63,066 nucleotides of DNA from Alphaproteobacteria bacterium (GTDB lineage Bacteria > Pseudomonadota > Alphaproteobacteria > Rhizobiales > Hyphomicrobiaceae), in assembly GCA_022600345.1 (NCBI GenBank), contig JAHZKP010000042.1, positions 1-63,066 on the forward strand, given 5' to 3'. A program made the translations under genes and the position numbers. Below are positions 37,101 to 44,541 of the stretch, in pieces. Numbering within the stretch: position 1 is the stretch's first letter; every line of letters begins with the position of its first letter. A model generated the notes under the pieces. It was not told the DNA's origin. It saw only the letters and a program-made list of their open reading frames with translations, and searched no databases.

Positions 37101-38535
37101 CAAGCCTCTCGAGATGTGGCTCCTGACAAGTGGCGCGCTCAAGGTCGCCAGCGAGACCTCGTTACCCCGCCAGGCAGCCCTCGTCGGCCCGATTATCACC
37201 GCCTCCCAGGAACATCCCGACATGTTGGCGCGACTGATCGATGTGTCGTTAACGACCGACGCGCGATCGGGTGAATTGAGCACGGTGGCTGACCACATCG
37301 CCTCGCAAGTTTGCGCCCAAACTCCAAGCCGCGAACCGTTGTTGGCGATCCGTGGCCGCCACCTGTGGGGCGAGCGCTTCGAACCGCTGCCGATGTCGCG
37401 CCGCGATCAGGAAAACGGTATCACGCGCCTCAAGGCGGCAGGTGGCCCTCACATTATCACGGGCGGTTCTGGCCGCATCGGCAAAGCGCTTGCCCGCCGG
37501 CTGACAGGGCTGGGATGCCGGGTCATCATGGTTTCGAGAAAGCCAGATAAATCGAGCGCCGACCTTTTGGGAGAGTTCGGCGAGGCTGCAGCCCTGATCG
37601 AAGTCCAGTGCTGTGACGTTGCAATCGAATCCGACGTGCGCCAGCTATTAGTCTCAACAGCGACGGCCCACGGCGGCATCGGCGGGATTTTCCATGCCGC
37701 AGGTCTCGCTGATCTTCGCTATCTCGAACAAACGACGCATGCCTCGATCGCCGCGGAATGCGCGCCCAAAATTGCCGGGCTGGAAAATCTGCGCACCGGA
37801 ATCGAAGTGCTGCAAGCACAATCGGGCGTACGCCCGGAATTCGTGATGCTGTTTTCCTCGCTGGCAGCCATACTTGGCGGGCTCGGGATGGCAGGCTACA
37901 TGACCGCCAACCGCTATCTGGACGCCTCTGTCGCCCAACAGCCCGTTACAGCCGGAGTACCGCTAATATCGGTGAACTTCGATGATTGGGATTTCGATTA
38001 CACCAAGGAGCAGGTCGCAGCCTATGCCCACACCCGCCAGGGTCTCGCGCTGTCATCCGATGAAGGCCTCGCTGCCATTGACGCGATCCTTGGTCGCCCG
38101 AATTTGGAACAAGTCGTCTTGAGCCTCACGCCGTTGGAAAGTCGCGTGGAAAACTGGCTGCGCCTGAAGGCACCGGTTTGCGCTGCACAAAGCAGTCTGA
38201 CAACCCCCGCTCACCCGCTGACGCCAAAGGCAAACGGGGAAACCATCACATCAGAACCGTCCGATACAACCGGCATTGTCCTCAAGGCCTACGCCAAAGT
38301 GATTGGTTCGCAGGGACTTGCTCCACATGCGAACTTCTTCGAACTGGGTGGCGATAGTCTCCTAGCGGCCCAACTGGCCATGGAATTGCGCAAGGTGCTG
38401 CCGGCGGGGGTAAAGTTGAGTATCGCAGATATCTTCGAACATCCCTCACCCCAGACATTATCCGACAGCATTGATCTGCGCAGCCAAGTGCGCAAACCCG
38501 AATCTGACGTATCCGCGAACGCCAGCACAACGTGA
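31153..38535 (+). CDS. hybrid NRPS-PKS megasynthase, TE-A-PCP-KS-AT-KR-ACP
   Basis: This is a 2460-residue single-module assembly line. Domains, with active sites seen: thioesterase about 18-250 (Ser93 in GHSVG); adenylation about 270-790 (TSGTTGKPKG 430-439, Lys778); PCP (Ser841 in GGHS); ketosynthase about 920-1350 (Cys1093, His1228, His1283); acyltransferase about 1455-1760 (Ser1557 in GHSLGE, AFH at 1656-1658, malonyl type); ketoreductase about 2095-2330 (GGSGRIG at 2104, Tyr2249, Asn2253); ACP (Ser2402 in GGDS). There is no condensation, DH or ER domain. The A-domain A4 region NVFFVWE (469-475) puts Val at the usual Asp235 position, so a normal alpha-amino acid substrate is unlikely. Expected chemistry: load an acid, add one malonate, reduce to a 3-hydroxyacyl-ACP. 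A 15-bp repeat lies in the AT-KR linker. Next to betaine synthesis and a carnitine acyltransferase, glycine betaine to carnitine is my preferred reading. Confidence 0.93.
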   Translation: MSHRGSKWIQASARRGQARAHLVCLPHGGGSAQAYRDWGRVLPDRVEVIAIAPPGRGARFREPAITQMAAMRAAIADALAPIIDKPYAIFGHSVGALTAFELALELQARRAPPPMRVFLSSYASPQVAAIAETFHDRSEADLLQFLDGLGHDALFDAPASDMDAELRQHMLKAVRADFKLAETHRVTNGARLQSPMTILGGACDPTLPPSALDGWSQHAADSFEKHIFPGGHFYTETARDELLDLIASSMDRDLNARPKSIVHGKREAFPTDKCLHRHFRDQVTKTPHDTALVGAGGAMTFAQLDQQSDLLARRLIALGCKPDRLVAILMATSAEFVIAYLAALKAGGAYLPIPVATPDAAIGDILAAADPVAVVTCQQNVSRLPQKWQAANRSIVMHADWAAELASASLGDLETADQPTADNLAYCVMTSGTTGKPKGIVCPHRGAVNSYWWRYRHLPYHGSEREACNVFFVWEVLRPLLQGQPAYIIPDDTIFDPRRLIEYLGSNAITRVLFTPSLLDQILSAGGAALAKQLPDLRTVILNGEVVTTSLARRFANALPGVALINDYSISECHDVATLDATNAAADAHGRYLPVGAPMSNVSIYVLGRSREPVPQGEAGEVWVGGDSLARGYLNQPDLTATRFRPDPFAVTPSLGTPAPRMYQTGDVGRLRADGQLEISGRSDFMVKLRGYTVVLSAIEAEICSHPQCSAAVVIAIDDPETGQPDHLVAYVAGQSGKPTADAVSNLRAHLKQRLPQYAIPSFIVPLAALPIDGKTGKVDRNALPESAGRPAVTDVGQTPCSGTLPASSDVAVRIMATWQRLLGAPPIEPSDNFFDLGGHSLLAAEMTRAVEADFGVSLSVIDVFEHATLEGYATHVARCRQQQQDTAMPSAKVGVSVSHESNTAVAAARPARNKGASTDIAVIGMSGRFPGAKSLGELWKLVLDGRSSVRRFTDEELRERGVPDALLSDPDYVKAGAILDDVAGFDPRFWGLSHAEAILMDPQQRLFLECCWHALENAGHKPGDANGNIGVFAGCYLPSYLVHHLGADEYLDAADPTRFHLAELGNDKDYLASRTAYLMNLTGPAISVQTSCSTGLVAIAQAASALRDGQCDMALAGASSITFPQGGFISVDGHIGTQTGICRAFDAKADGTILGDGVGVVALRRLDEAMADGNDVLAVIKGYGINNDGAAKAGYSAPSATGQSAVISRALDMAGISSSEIGYVETHGTGTHLGDPIEVRGLTEAFRRHRGQTDASDQTNPSTQVEKTGTCALGSIKPNIGHSNIAAGVAGFIKAVLAVREGVIPPMANFERENPELDLARSPFRIPRACESWPAAASSPRRAGISSFGIGGTNCHVVIEEPPVRANQPAEKPTDNVAPQPVVLPLSAKSPEALRDMASTLAKQLRKNPHPPLGDVAATLQSGRSQLPYRLAVPASTGQDASLALLCQASNLPTEPAEALSQGRIVFVIPGHGSQYKDMGAGLYAACPAFRKHYDDCLEAFRRAGYVAAPPTLGAPSSTDPVTAIALQSGIFSVGYALGRTLMDWGVRPAAICGHSLGEYAAATLAGVLQLEDAARLVTARAQGTELSAPGAMLAVMGGGGIVADLLAAIPGLSLAAHNSPTDTVVSGGPAAIERAENWCREHDAPHRRLPVTTAFHSPLMEKAAETLRDATSRLAMQAPQIPLISNLTGEFWTEDQWDDPQYWVKQMLSPVRFSAGIANLLAKAPAVLLETGPGNSLQSAIVRSAITAANGARPAAILTALGSARKMAEAEPQALAQTIADLWQAGISLDWEKHRPNAQFKRVALPGYPFQRIKCWPAEDRAQANHAQANDVEANHVQANLDKSGHAAAVAEKSQTRQPWEDIFYLPSWSPLSPKSPSPNWIGEYILLSPEDGLAADLAETLADKLTTPATKVTMLRAGQSNRSYRRAIAAANDRIARNDGPARILDLSFLDVPPSSTHDIAGHAARLAEGLANLASETRGKPLEMWLLTSGALKVASETSLPRQAALVGPIITASQEHPDMLARLIDVSLTTDARSGELSTVADHIASQVCAQTPSREPLLAIRGRHLWGERFEPLPMSRRDQENGITRLKAAGGPHIITGGSGRIGKALARRLTGLGCRVIMVSRKPDKSSADLLGEFGEAAALIEVQCCDVAIESDVRQLLVSTATAHGGIGGIFHAAGLADLRYLEQTTHASIAAECAPKIAGLENLRTGIEVLQAQSGVRPEFVMLFSSLAAILGGLGMAGYMTANRYLDASVAQQPVTAGVPLISVNFDDWDFDYTKEQVAAYAHTRQGLALSSDEGLAAIDAILGRPNLEQVVLSLTPLESRVENWLRLKAPVCAAQSSLTTPAHPLTPKANGETITSEPSDTTGIVLKAYAKVIGSQGLAPHANFFELGGDSLLAAQLAMELRKVLPAGVKLSIADIFEHPSPQTLSDSIDLRSQVRKPESDVSANASTT
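36622..36681 (+). repeat. 15-bp tandem repeat (x4) in the AT-KR linker
   Basis: Four degenerate 15-bp units encode AQANH, AQAND, VEANH and VQANL. They form a flexible inter-domain linker and are likely to vary in copy number among strains. Confidence 0.85.
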
Positions 38536-38565
38536 ATGAACAGACAATTCGAGGAGCCACCCAGA

Positions 38566-40338
38566 ATGACCGATAAGCTGCGCACATTCGATCTCGATCA
38601 CAACCTGCCCCCACTTCCAGTCCCCAGCCTGGAGGAAACGGTTGCGCGCTATCTGGAATCCGTGGAGCCTCTGGTTGACATCCTCGAGTTCGATGCCGTC
38701 AAGGCGGCTGCCAACGACCTGCTCGCACCAGGCGGTGCCGGACGCAAACTCCAGGCAGCGCTGGAAGCACGCGCGGCCAACTCCGATAACTGGCTGGCAG
38801 GCTGGTGGGAGGATGTCGCCTACCTCAGCTACCCTGAATCCCTTGTCGTGAATTCTTCGATCGGCATCTCGACTGACGCCCGCTATGCTCCCGGCGACCA
38901 GGCAAATCGGGCTGCGCAGCTAACCGGCGGCACATTGGATTTTTATCTGTCCATCCTCAATGAAACCATGCCGCCTGAAGTCCAGCGCGACGGTTCCGGG
39001 TTCGACATGTCGCTGTTGCAACGCTTCTTTGCCACAACCCGCCTACCCGGCTGGGCAGGTGACCGCATCGCCACTTTCGGCGGCGGGCAAACCCGGCACA
39101 TCATCGTTGTCCGCAACCACCGCTTCTTTGAAGTCGATTGCATCGATGCCGAGGGCGAACGAATTTCCGACGGCGACCTGATGGTTCAATTCCAACGCAT
39201 CATCGCCCAGGCCGATGCCGCAGATCCCGCACCCGCGATCGGCGTCCTGACGGCGGCACGCCGTCCCGATTGGTCGAATGCTCGCGACCGTCTGGCCTCT
39301 TCACCGGTTAATCGCCAGTCCCTGGATGCGATTGACCGCGCCTTGTTCCTGGTCTGCCTAGATACCGATGTGGCGGCAAGCTTCGAAGACCTGGCACGGG
39401 CCGGGCTGTATGGCCAGAAGGGCAACCGCTGGCACGACAAGAGCCTGCATCTGGTGATCGACCCACAGGGACGCTTCACGATCCATGGGGAACATTCGCC
39501 CGTTGATGCGGGTGCCTGGGTGCCGTTGATTGAGGCGATCGGCGGCCCAGCCGATCCGCTCGCCCCGCAAAGCGATACCAGCGCCCCCCCACCGCGCGAG
39601 CTGACTTGGGAAGTCTCCCCGGAGACGACCGCCGATATCGCTGACGCCAGCGTCGTATTCGACAACCTGACCCGCGATCTGGACCTGCGCATCGCCCATT
39701 TCGACGCCTTCGGCAAGGATCTGATAAAGACCTTCAAAACCGGCCCCGACCCATTCCTGCAGATGTCCTTCATGTTGGCCTATTACCGCCTTTACGGACG
39801 CCTGCCCAAGACCTATGAAGCTGCATCCACCCGCATGTACAAGGGAGGGCGCACCGAGACCATTCGCACCGCCTCCAATCAGGCACTTGCTTTCGTCAGC
39901 CAGATGGACGATGTCACCGTTCCCGCAGCCACCAAGGTCGACCTGTTGCGCGCAGCCTTCGCCGAACACTCAAAGCGCGGGAAAGAAGCGTCCGCCGGCT
40001 ACGGCAGCGACCGCCATCTGCTCGGTCTTCAACTGATCGCCAAGGATGCCGGCGTCAATGAACTGCCCGCCTTCTTCTCCCAGGAAATCTTCAAGCGCGG
40101 GTGGGAGCTTTCCACCGCGCAACTGCCGATGCGGGTTGGCTTCGTCAATCACTTCGGTCCGGTCTGTGCCAACGGGTACGGCATTGGCTACATCATCAAG
40201 AACGATCATGTGAATTTGAATGTGACGAGCCTGCGCTCACATCCTGATACAGACAGTTCCAAATACCTAGGTGAGATCAGCCGCGCGATGCACGATCTCA
40301 GATCGGTATTCGAACTTGTTGCGGAGCCGGTCGCCTGA
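38566..40338 (+). CDS. choline/carnitine O-acyltransferase family protein
   Basis: This is a 590-residue stand-alone carnitine/choline acyltransferase. Family landmarks are NWLAGWWEDVAYLSYPESLVV near the N-terminus, the catalytic His310 in HGEHSPVDAG, and GRTETIRTASNQ near 425-440, which lines the carnitine/CoA site. These enzymes move acyl groups between a thioester and the hydroxyl of carnitine or choline. Fungal PKSs use fused versions to release chains. I chose ATG 38566 (GAGGAG nine bases upstream); ATG 38536 directly follows the megasynthase stop codon. Tight spacing on both sides shows it belongs to the megasynthase operon. It may acylate the product or exchange it off the ACP. Confidence 0.88.
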   Translation: MTDKLRTFDLDHNLPPLPVPSLEETVARYLESVEPLVDILEFDAVKAAANDLLAPGGAGRKLQAALEARAANSDNWLAGWWEDVAYLSYPESLVVNSSIGISTDARYAPGDQANRAAQLTGGTLDFYLSILNETMPPEVQRDGSGFDMSLLQRFFATTRLPGWAGDRIATFGGGQTRHIIVVRNHRFFEVDCIDAEGERISDGDLMVQFQRIIAQADAADPAPAIGVLTAARRPDWSNARDRLASSPVNRQSLDAIDRALFLVCLDTDVAASFEDLARAGLYGQKGNRWHDKSLHLVIDPQGRFTIHGEHSPVDAGAWVPLIEAIGGPADPLAPQSDTSAPPPRELTWEVSPETTADIADASVVFDNLTRDLDLRIAHFDAFGKDLIKTFKTGPDPFLQMSFMLAYYRLYGRLPKTYEAASTRMYKGGRTETIRTASNQALAFVSQMDDVTVPAATKVDLLRAAFAEHSKRGKEASAGYGSDRHLLGLQLIAKDAGVNELPAFFSQEIFKRGWELSTAQLPMRVGFVNHFGPVCANGYGIGYIIKNDHVNLNVTSLRSHPDTDSSKYLGEISRAMHDLRSVFELVAEPVA

Positions 40339-41363
40339 TGGACGGGACCGAAAATGTTTCTGCTTACGACGCAGATGGCCTCGATCTGTGCGCTGGAATG
40401 CGCCGGTTTATCTCCGAGGTCGACGACGTCTATGCAGCGCTGCCGGAAAACCAGACGATCGCGGACCAACGTCGCACCTATTTGCGCATGGCCCGCAAGT
40501 ATACCCGCCAGCGCCCTGCCGGCATCACCGTCCGCGACGTGATGGTCCCAGCGGCCTCGCACGGTCCTATTCGTGTCCGGGTCTATCAGTCCGATAGGCG
40601 CTCAGCAGACTTGTCTCCCGGGATCGTTTTTATGCATGGCGGCGGCTTTGCCCTGGGGTCGATTGAAAGCCACGATTGCGTGGCTGCCGAACTGGCATTG
40701 GCGTCCTCCAGTGTCGTGTTGAGCGTCGATTACCGTTTGGCACCCGAACACCCGTTTCCCGCCGCCTTTGAGGACGCCAACGCGGTCTGGCAGTTTGCCC
40801 TGGCCAATCCCGAACGATTTGGCCTCGATCCCGACCGCATAATTGTTGCCGGCGATAGCGCCGGGGCTGCGTTGGCTGCCGCGATTTGCCTCGACGCGCG
40901 CGACAAGGATCGTGCGATGCCACGTGGCCAATTGTTGATTTATCCGGTCTTAACGGCGCGCGGCGACCTGCCATCCTATGAGGAACAAGCTGACGCGCCC
41001 ATGCTCACAGCCCATGCACTGGAATATTTTTGGGACCTTTATACTGAAGCCGGCAAGCATGCCGACAACCCACTCGCCGCTCCGTTGATGGCCACCGACT
41101 TGAGCGACCTGCCCGATTGCTTCATCGCAACGGCAAATCACGACCCCTGCCGCGACGACGGCGTGACTTTTGCGCGCCGACTGCAAGAGGCAGGTGTCCG
41201 GGTCGATCTGCGATGCGCTCCCAAGTTGACTCACGGGTACCTGCGTGCCCGCGCCATGAGCCCGGCAGCCGCTACCGAATTTGCCGCCATTTGCGAGGCA
41301 GCGCGCGGTCTATTGAGGGACGAGTCTGCCGCAGCGCAAGATGATGGAGATCTACTCGCATGA
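40338..41363 (+). CDS. alpha/beta hydrolase, HSL-type esterase
   Basis: This is a 341-residue hormone-sensitive-lipase family hydrolase. It shows the oxyanion motif HGGGFALG, nucleophile Ser174 in GDSAG, an acid in DPCRDDG and the catalytic His in THGYLRA. It cleaves carboxyl or thioester bonds of small acyl substrates. The stop of the acyltransferase and this ATG overlap (TGATG), so it is translationally coupled as the third gene of the operon. In the carnitine model it could hydrolyse acylcarnitine or free the product. It is complete, with no signal peptide, and therefore cytoplasmic. Confidence 0.9.
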   Translation: MDGTENVSAYDADGLDLCAGMRRFISEVDDVYAALPENQTIADQRRTYLRMARKYTRQRPAGITVRDVMVPAASHGPIRVRVYQSDRRSADLSPGIVFMHGGGFALGSIESHDCVAAELALASSSVVLSVDYRLAPEHPFPAAFEDANAVWQFALANPERFGLDPDRIIVAGDSAGAALAAAICLDARDKDRAMPRGQLLIYPVLTARGDLPSYEEQADAPMLTAHALEYFWDLYTEAGKHADNPLAAPLMATDLSDLPDCFIATANHDPCRDDGVTFARRLQEAGVRVDLRCAPKLTHGYLRARAMSPAAATEFAAICEAARGLLRDESAAAQDDGDLLA

Positions 41364-41532
41364 TGCCCGGCTCGCGGCCGGGGCTTGCCAATTGCCAAAA
41401 ATAAACACTGATTGAATTTATCCGCGCTGTGGTGCCCAATATCCGCAATGAAGCGCTGCGCTGAACCGATTGCTTTCCACCCGGTCGGCCCGGCGGTCAT
41501 GTCGGATAATTAACGCCAAGGGAGTAGCAATC

Positions 41533-42477
41533 GTGAGTTGGCAACCATGCGATGGACCCAAAGCAGCAAACACCTCGGACGATCCAACCTTCGGCGATGC
41601 CCGGTCCGTAGACCTCATCGAACAGGTGATCGTCCCCCGCGCCCGTGACCTGGGCGGATTTGAAGTCCGCCGCGCACTGCCCGCCCAAGGCCGGCAAATG
41701 ATCGGTCCGTTTATCTTCTTCGATCAAATGGGACCCTCCGAATTTCTTCTTGGAGAAGGCATAGACGTCCGTCCCCACCCCCACATCGGACTGGCCACCG
41801 TCACCTACCTTGTCGACGGCCAGATCATGCATCGCGACAGCCTGGGAACAGAACTCGTCATCAAACCGGGTGAATTGAACCTGATGCAGGCAGGTAGCGG
41901 CATCGTCCATTCCGAGCGGACGCCAGAGGGGCAACGGACCACCGGCGGACGGCTGTTTGGCATCCAGGCCTGGGCTGCTCTGCCAAAGAGCCACGAGGAA
42001 GGCATTCCCCAATTCACTCATCACGGCGTTGATGAATTGCCCAGAATCGAGGGCGAGGGCAAACGCGTCCGGCTGGTGATGGGCGATCTCTTCGGCCACA
42101 CGTCGCCTGCCGCATTCCCCCATCCCTCGTTTTATGCCGAAGTCATGCTCGCCCCGGGCGCCGTGCTGCCGCTCGATCCCGACTACGATGAACGCGCGAT
42201 CTATGTGCTGTCGGGCGAGATCGATATCGCCGGAGATACCTTTGCATGCGGCCAGCTTTTGGTGCTGCATCCCGGCGACCGGATTTCGGTATTGGCCAAC
42301 TCAAACGCCCGGCTGATTGTCCTGGGCGGCGAACCGATGGACGGCCCACGTCACATCTGGTGGAACTTCGTCTCCTCCTCAAAGGAACGCATCGAGGCCG
42401 CCAAGGAAGACTGGCGCCAGGGGCGCTTCGATACCGTGCCCGGCGATGCAGACGAGTTCATCCCGCTGCCGGACTGA
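41533..42477 (+). CDS. pirin family protein
   Basis: This is a 314-residue bicupin pirin. The N-terminal cupin keeps the iron ligands in RPHPHIGL and GIVHSE. The C-terminal cupin holds PDYDERAIYVLSGE. Bacterial pirins act as quercetinases or as regulators of pyruvate metabolism; the role here is unknown. I chose GTG 41533 because GGAG lies eight bases upstream and the following residues fit the family; a longer frame from 41470 lacks a ribosome site. It is separated from the biosynthetic operon by 169 bp with no clear terminator. Confidence 0.88.
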   Translation: MSWQPCDGPKAANTSDDPTFGDARSVDLIEQVIVPRARDLGGFEVRRALPAQGRQMIGPFIFFDQMGPSEFLLGEGIDVRPHPHIGLATVTYLVDGQIMHRDSLGTELVIKPGELNLMQAGSGIVHSERTPEGQRTTGGRLFGIQAWAALPKSHEEGIPQFTHHGVDELPRIEGEGKRVRLVMGDLFGHTSPAAFPHPSFYAEVMLAPGAVLPLDPDYDERAIYVLSGEIDIAGDTFACGQLLVLHPGDRISVLANSNARLIVLGGEPMDGPRHIWWNFVSSSKERIEAAKEDWRQGRFDTVPGDADEFIPLPD

Positions 42478-42583
42478 CCCAGGTCCCCGCAGTCGTGCCC
42501 GGCATCATCCTTGCAGTGCCGCTACGACAACGCAGCACCATCAGGCCGGCCGCTCCGGCAGCCGGCCTTGATTTTGGCCGCTG

Positions 42584-43558
42584 TTGTTGTCAATTCGCCA
42601 TATTCACAACGATGAACTGGTCTTACGTCTGAGATCTTCAGATACGCCAAACGCTCTGACGGGGCCACAACGGCACATGAGAGAATTGACCTATGTGACG
42701 CCGACGGATCCAGCCTGGAAGAGGTGGCTGATTGCCGCCATCGAGGATATCTCCGGGCGCCGCAAGATCCTCCCGCATTACCGCCACTGGCGCCGGGAAT
42801 ACGTCGGCAAGTCCGCCTACATGATGGGAGACGGCCTCGACCTGATTAACGTCGACCGCCGCATTCATCCCAAGACGGCCTGGCCGCCTCGCGTAGAGGA
42901 GGGGGCACCGTTGGTCATGATCGCCAACCATCCATTTGGCATCGGCGATGGCGTCACCATGCTGTCGCTGGCCGAACAACTTGGCCGCCCCTACCGCGTC
43001 CTGATTAACAACGACCTGATGCGCGTGCCCGAAATCCGGCCATACGGATTGCCAATCGACTTTTCCGAAAGCCGTGCAGCCGTCGAATTGAACCTGAAAT
43101 CGCGCGCCGAAGCCCGCCGCTTGCTGTTGGAGGGGGTAACGATCGTCGTCTTTCCGGCAGGCGGCGTCGCAACAGCAGCCAATCCCTTCGGCAAGGCCGA
43201 AGAACTGCCCTGGAAGACGTTTGCAGCCCGGCTCGTACAACTCGCCAAGGCCTCCGTCCTGCCCGTCTTTTTCGAGGGCCAGAACAGTTTCCTGTTTCAC
43301 GCCGTCAGCCGGTTCTCACAAACCCTGCGGTTGTCGCTGCTGGTCTCTGAATTTCGCAACATGCCCGGCCGCCAATTCAATATTTTTACCGGCGACGTCA
43401 TCCCCTTCGAAGACCTCCCCGATAACGACAACCGCATGGCGCTGACCCGGCAGCTCTACCTGATGGTCCACCGGCTCGACCCGGAGGCAGCCGGCAAGAC
43501 CGATTCACAACTGGAGCCGACGCCGCTCGACCAGCGCCCGGCTTACCCCTGGGAATAG
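42584..43558 (+). CDS. lysophospholipid acyltransferase family protein (hemolysin-like)
   Basis: This is a 324-residue PlsC-superfamily acyltransferase. The catalytic motif is NHPFGIGDG, a variant of the HX4D block seen in hemolysin- and ornithine-lipid-type acyltransferases. A second motif FPAGG replaces the usual FPEG. It should transfer an acyl chain to a lipid acceptor at the inner membrane. The true start may be ATG 42677, 31 residues in; neither start has a strong ribosome site. It is transcribed with pirin across a 106-bp gap and is convergent with the sulfurtransferase gene. Confidence 0.8.
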   Translation: MLSIRHIHNDELVLRLRSSDTPNALTGPQRHMRELTYVTPTDPAWKRWLIAAIEDISGRRKILPHYRHWRREYVGKSAYMMGDGLDLINVDRRIHPKTAWPPRVEEGAPLVMIANHPFGIGDGVTMLSLAEQLGRPYRVLINNDLMRVPEIRPYGLPIDFSESRAAVELNLKSRAEARRLLLEGVTIVVFPAGGVATAANPFGKAEELPWKTFAARLVQLAKASVLPVFFEGQNSFLFHAVSRFSQTLRLSLLVSEFRNMPGRQFNIFTGDVIPFEDLPDNDNRMALTRQLYLMVHRLDPEAAGKTDSQLEPTPLDQRPAYPWE

Positions 43559-43624
43559 CCGTCGAAGGGCCGAGCGGCACCCAAAACGTCAGTTTCGTCC
43601 TGGATGTCGCGCCTCAACAACGCG

Positions 43625-44482
43625 TTACGCGTCACTCTCGACAATCGGCAGGCCGTTGTCCTGCCCCCATTCCGCCCAGCTCCCGTCATAGACGCTGGCA
43701 TCCGCCCGCCCCAACTGCGCCAACGCCAGTGCCACAATCGAAGCCGTGACGCCCGATCCGCAGGTGGTTGAGATTGGCGCCCGCAGATCCACATCGGCGT
43801 TGTCGAAAACGCTCCGGAGTTGATCGGTCGATTTCATGGTGCCGTCGCTGTTGATCAACAGGGTATAGGGAATATTGACGGCACCTGGCATATGCCCCAG
43901 CCGCAGCCCGGGCCGTGGTTCATCCTCAAGACCATCGAAGCGAGGTGCCGGGCGCGCATCGACAATCTGCGTGGCGCCATCCTCAATGAACCCCTTGACG
44001 TCTTCCATCTCCGCAATCAGCGCCGCATTGACCCTGGGCGTGAAATGGGTTCGCGGACGCGAGCGCGCGGGACCATCTTCGAGCGGCCGTCCTTCGGCTT
44101 TCCACTTCTTCAGCCCGCCATTCAGAACCTTGACGTCTTCATGGCCCATTGCCCGAAACGTCCACCAGGCCCGCGCTGCCGAATAGATCCCAACCGAATC
44201 GTAAACCACGATCCGCAATCCATCACCAACCCCCATCTCCTTCATGCGGCTGGAAAACTTTACCGTCGAGGGAAGCATGTGCGGCAGGTCGCTGGTCTCG
44301 TCTGACAACTCGTCGATGTCGAAGAAAAGCGCGCCAGGGATGTGCTCGGCGTTAAATTCCTTGCGTCCATTGCGTTTCATCGGCGGCAGGTGCCACGAGG
44401 CATCAAGGACAACAAGATCCGGCGAGTTGAGATGTTCCGCCAGCCATTGGGTTTCAACAATCGGTTCACTACCCGTAATCAC
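43625..44482 (-). CDS. sseA: 3-mercaptopyruvate sulfurtransferase
   Basis: This is a 285-residue tandem rhodanese protein that moves sulfur from 3-mercaptopyruvate to acceptors such as cyanide or thiols. The N-terminal rhodanese domain is inactive, as usual. The C-terminal domain has catalytic Cys241 in the loop CGSGVTA, diagnostic for mercaptopyruvate rather than thiosulfate. It starts at GTG 44482 with GGAGGAG seven bases upstream. It lies 59 bp downstream of the cysteine synthase gene, forming a small cysteine metabolism operon. Confidence 0.93.
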   Translation of the reverse strand: MITGSEPIVETQWLAEHLNSPDLVVLDASWHLPPMKRNGRKEFNAEHIPGALFFDIDELSDETSDLPHMLPSTVKFSSRMKEMGVGDGLRIVVYDSVGIYSAARAWWTFRAMGHEDVKVLNGGLKKWKAEGRPLEDGPARSRPRTHFTPRVNAALIAEMEDVKGFIEDGATQIVDARPAPRFDGLEDEPRPGLRLGHMPGAVNIPYTLLINSDGTMKSTDQLRSVFDNADVDLRAPISTTCGSGVTASIVALALAQLGRADASVYDGSWAEWGQDNGLPIVESDA

Positions 44483-44541
44483 GGTTCGTCTCCTCCAGGA
44501 ATTTTGCAGCCGTCAATTTTTTTAACTTGAGTATTGGTTTC

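Noticed and set aside
31153-38535. Megasynthase as a fatty-acyl or lipopeptide synthase
   Set aside because: No condensation, DH or ER domain and only one extension module; a short hydroxy acid product fits better.
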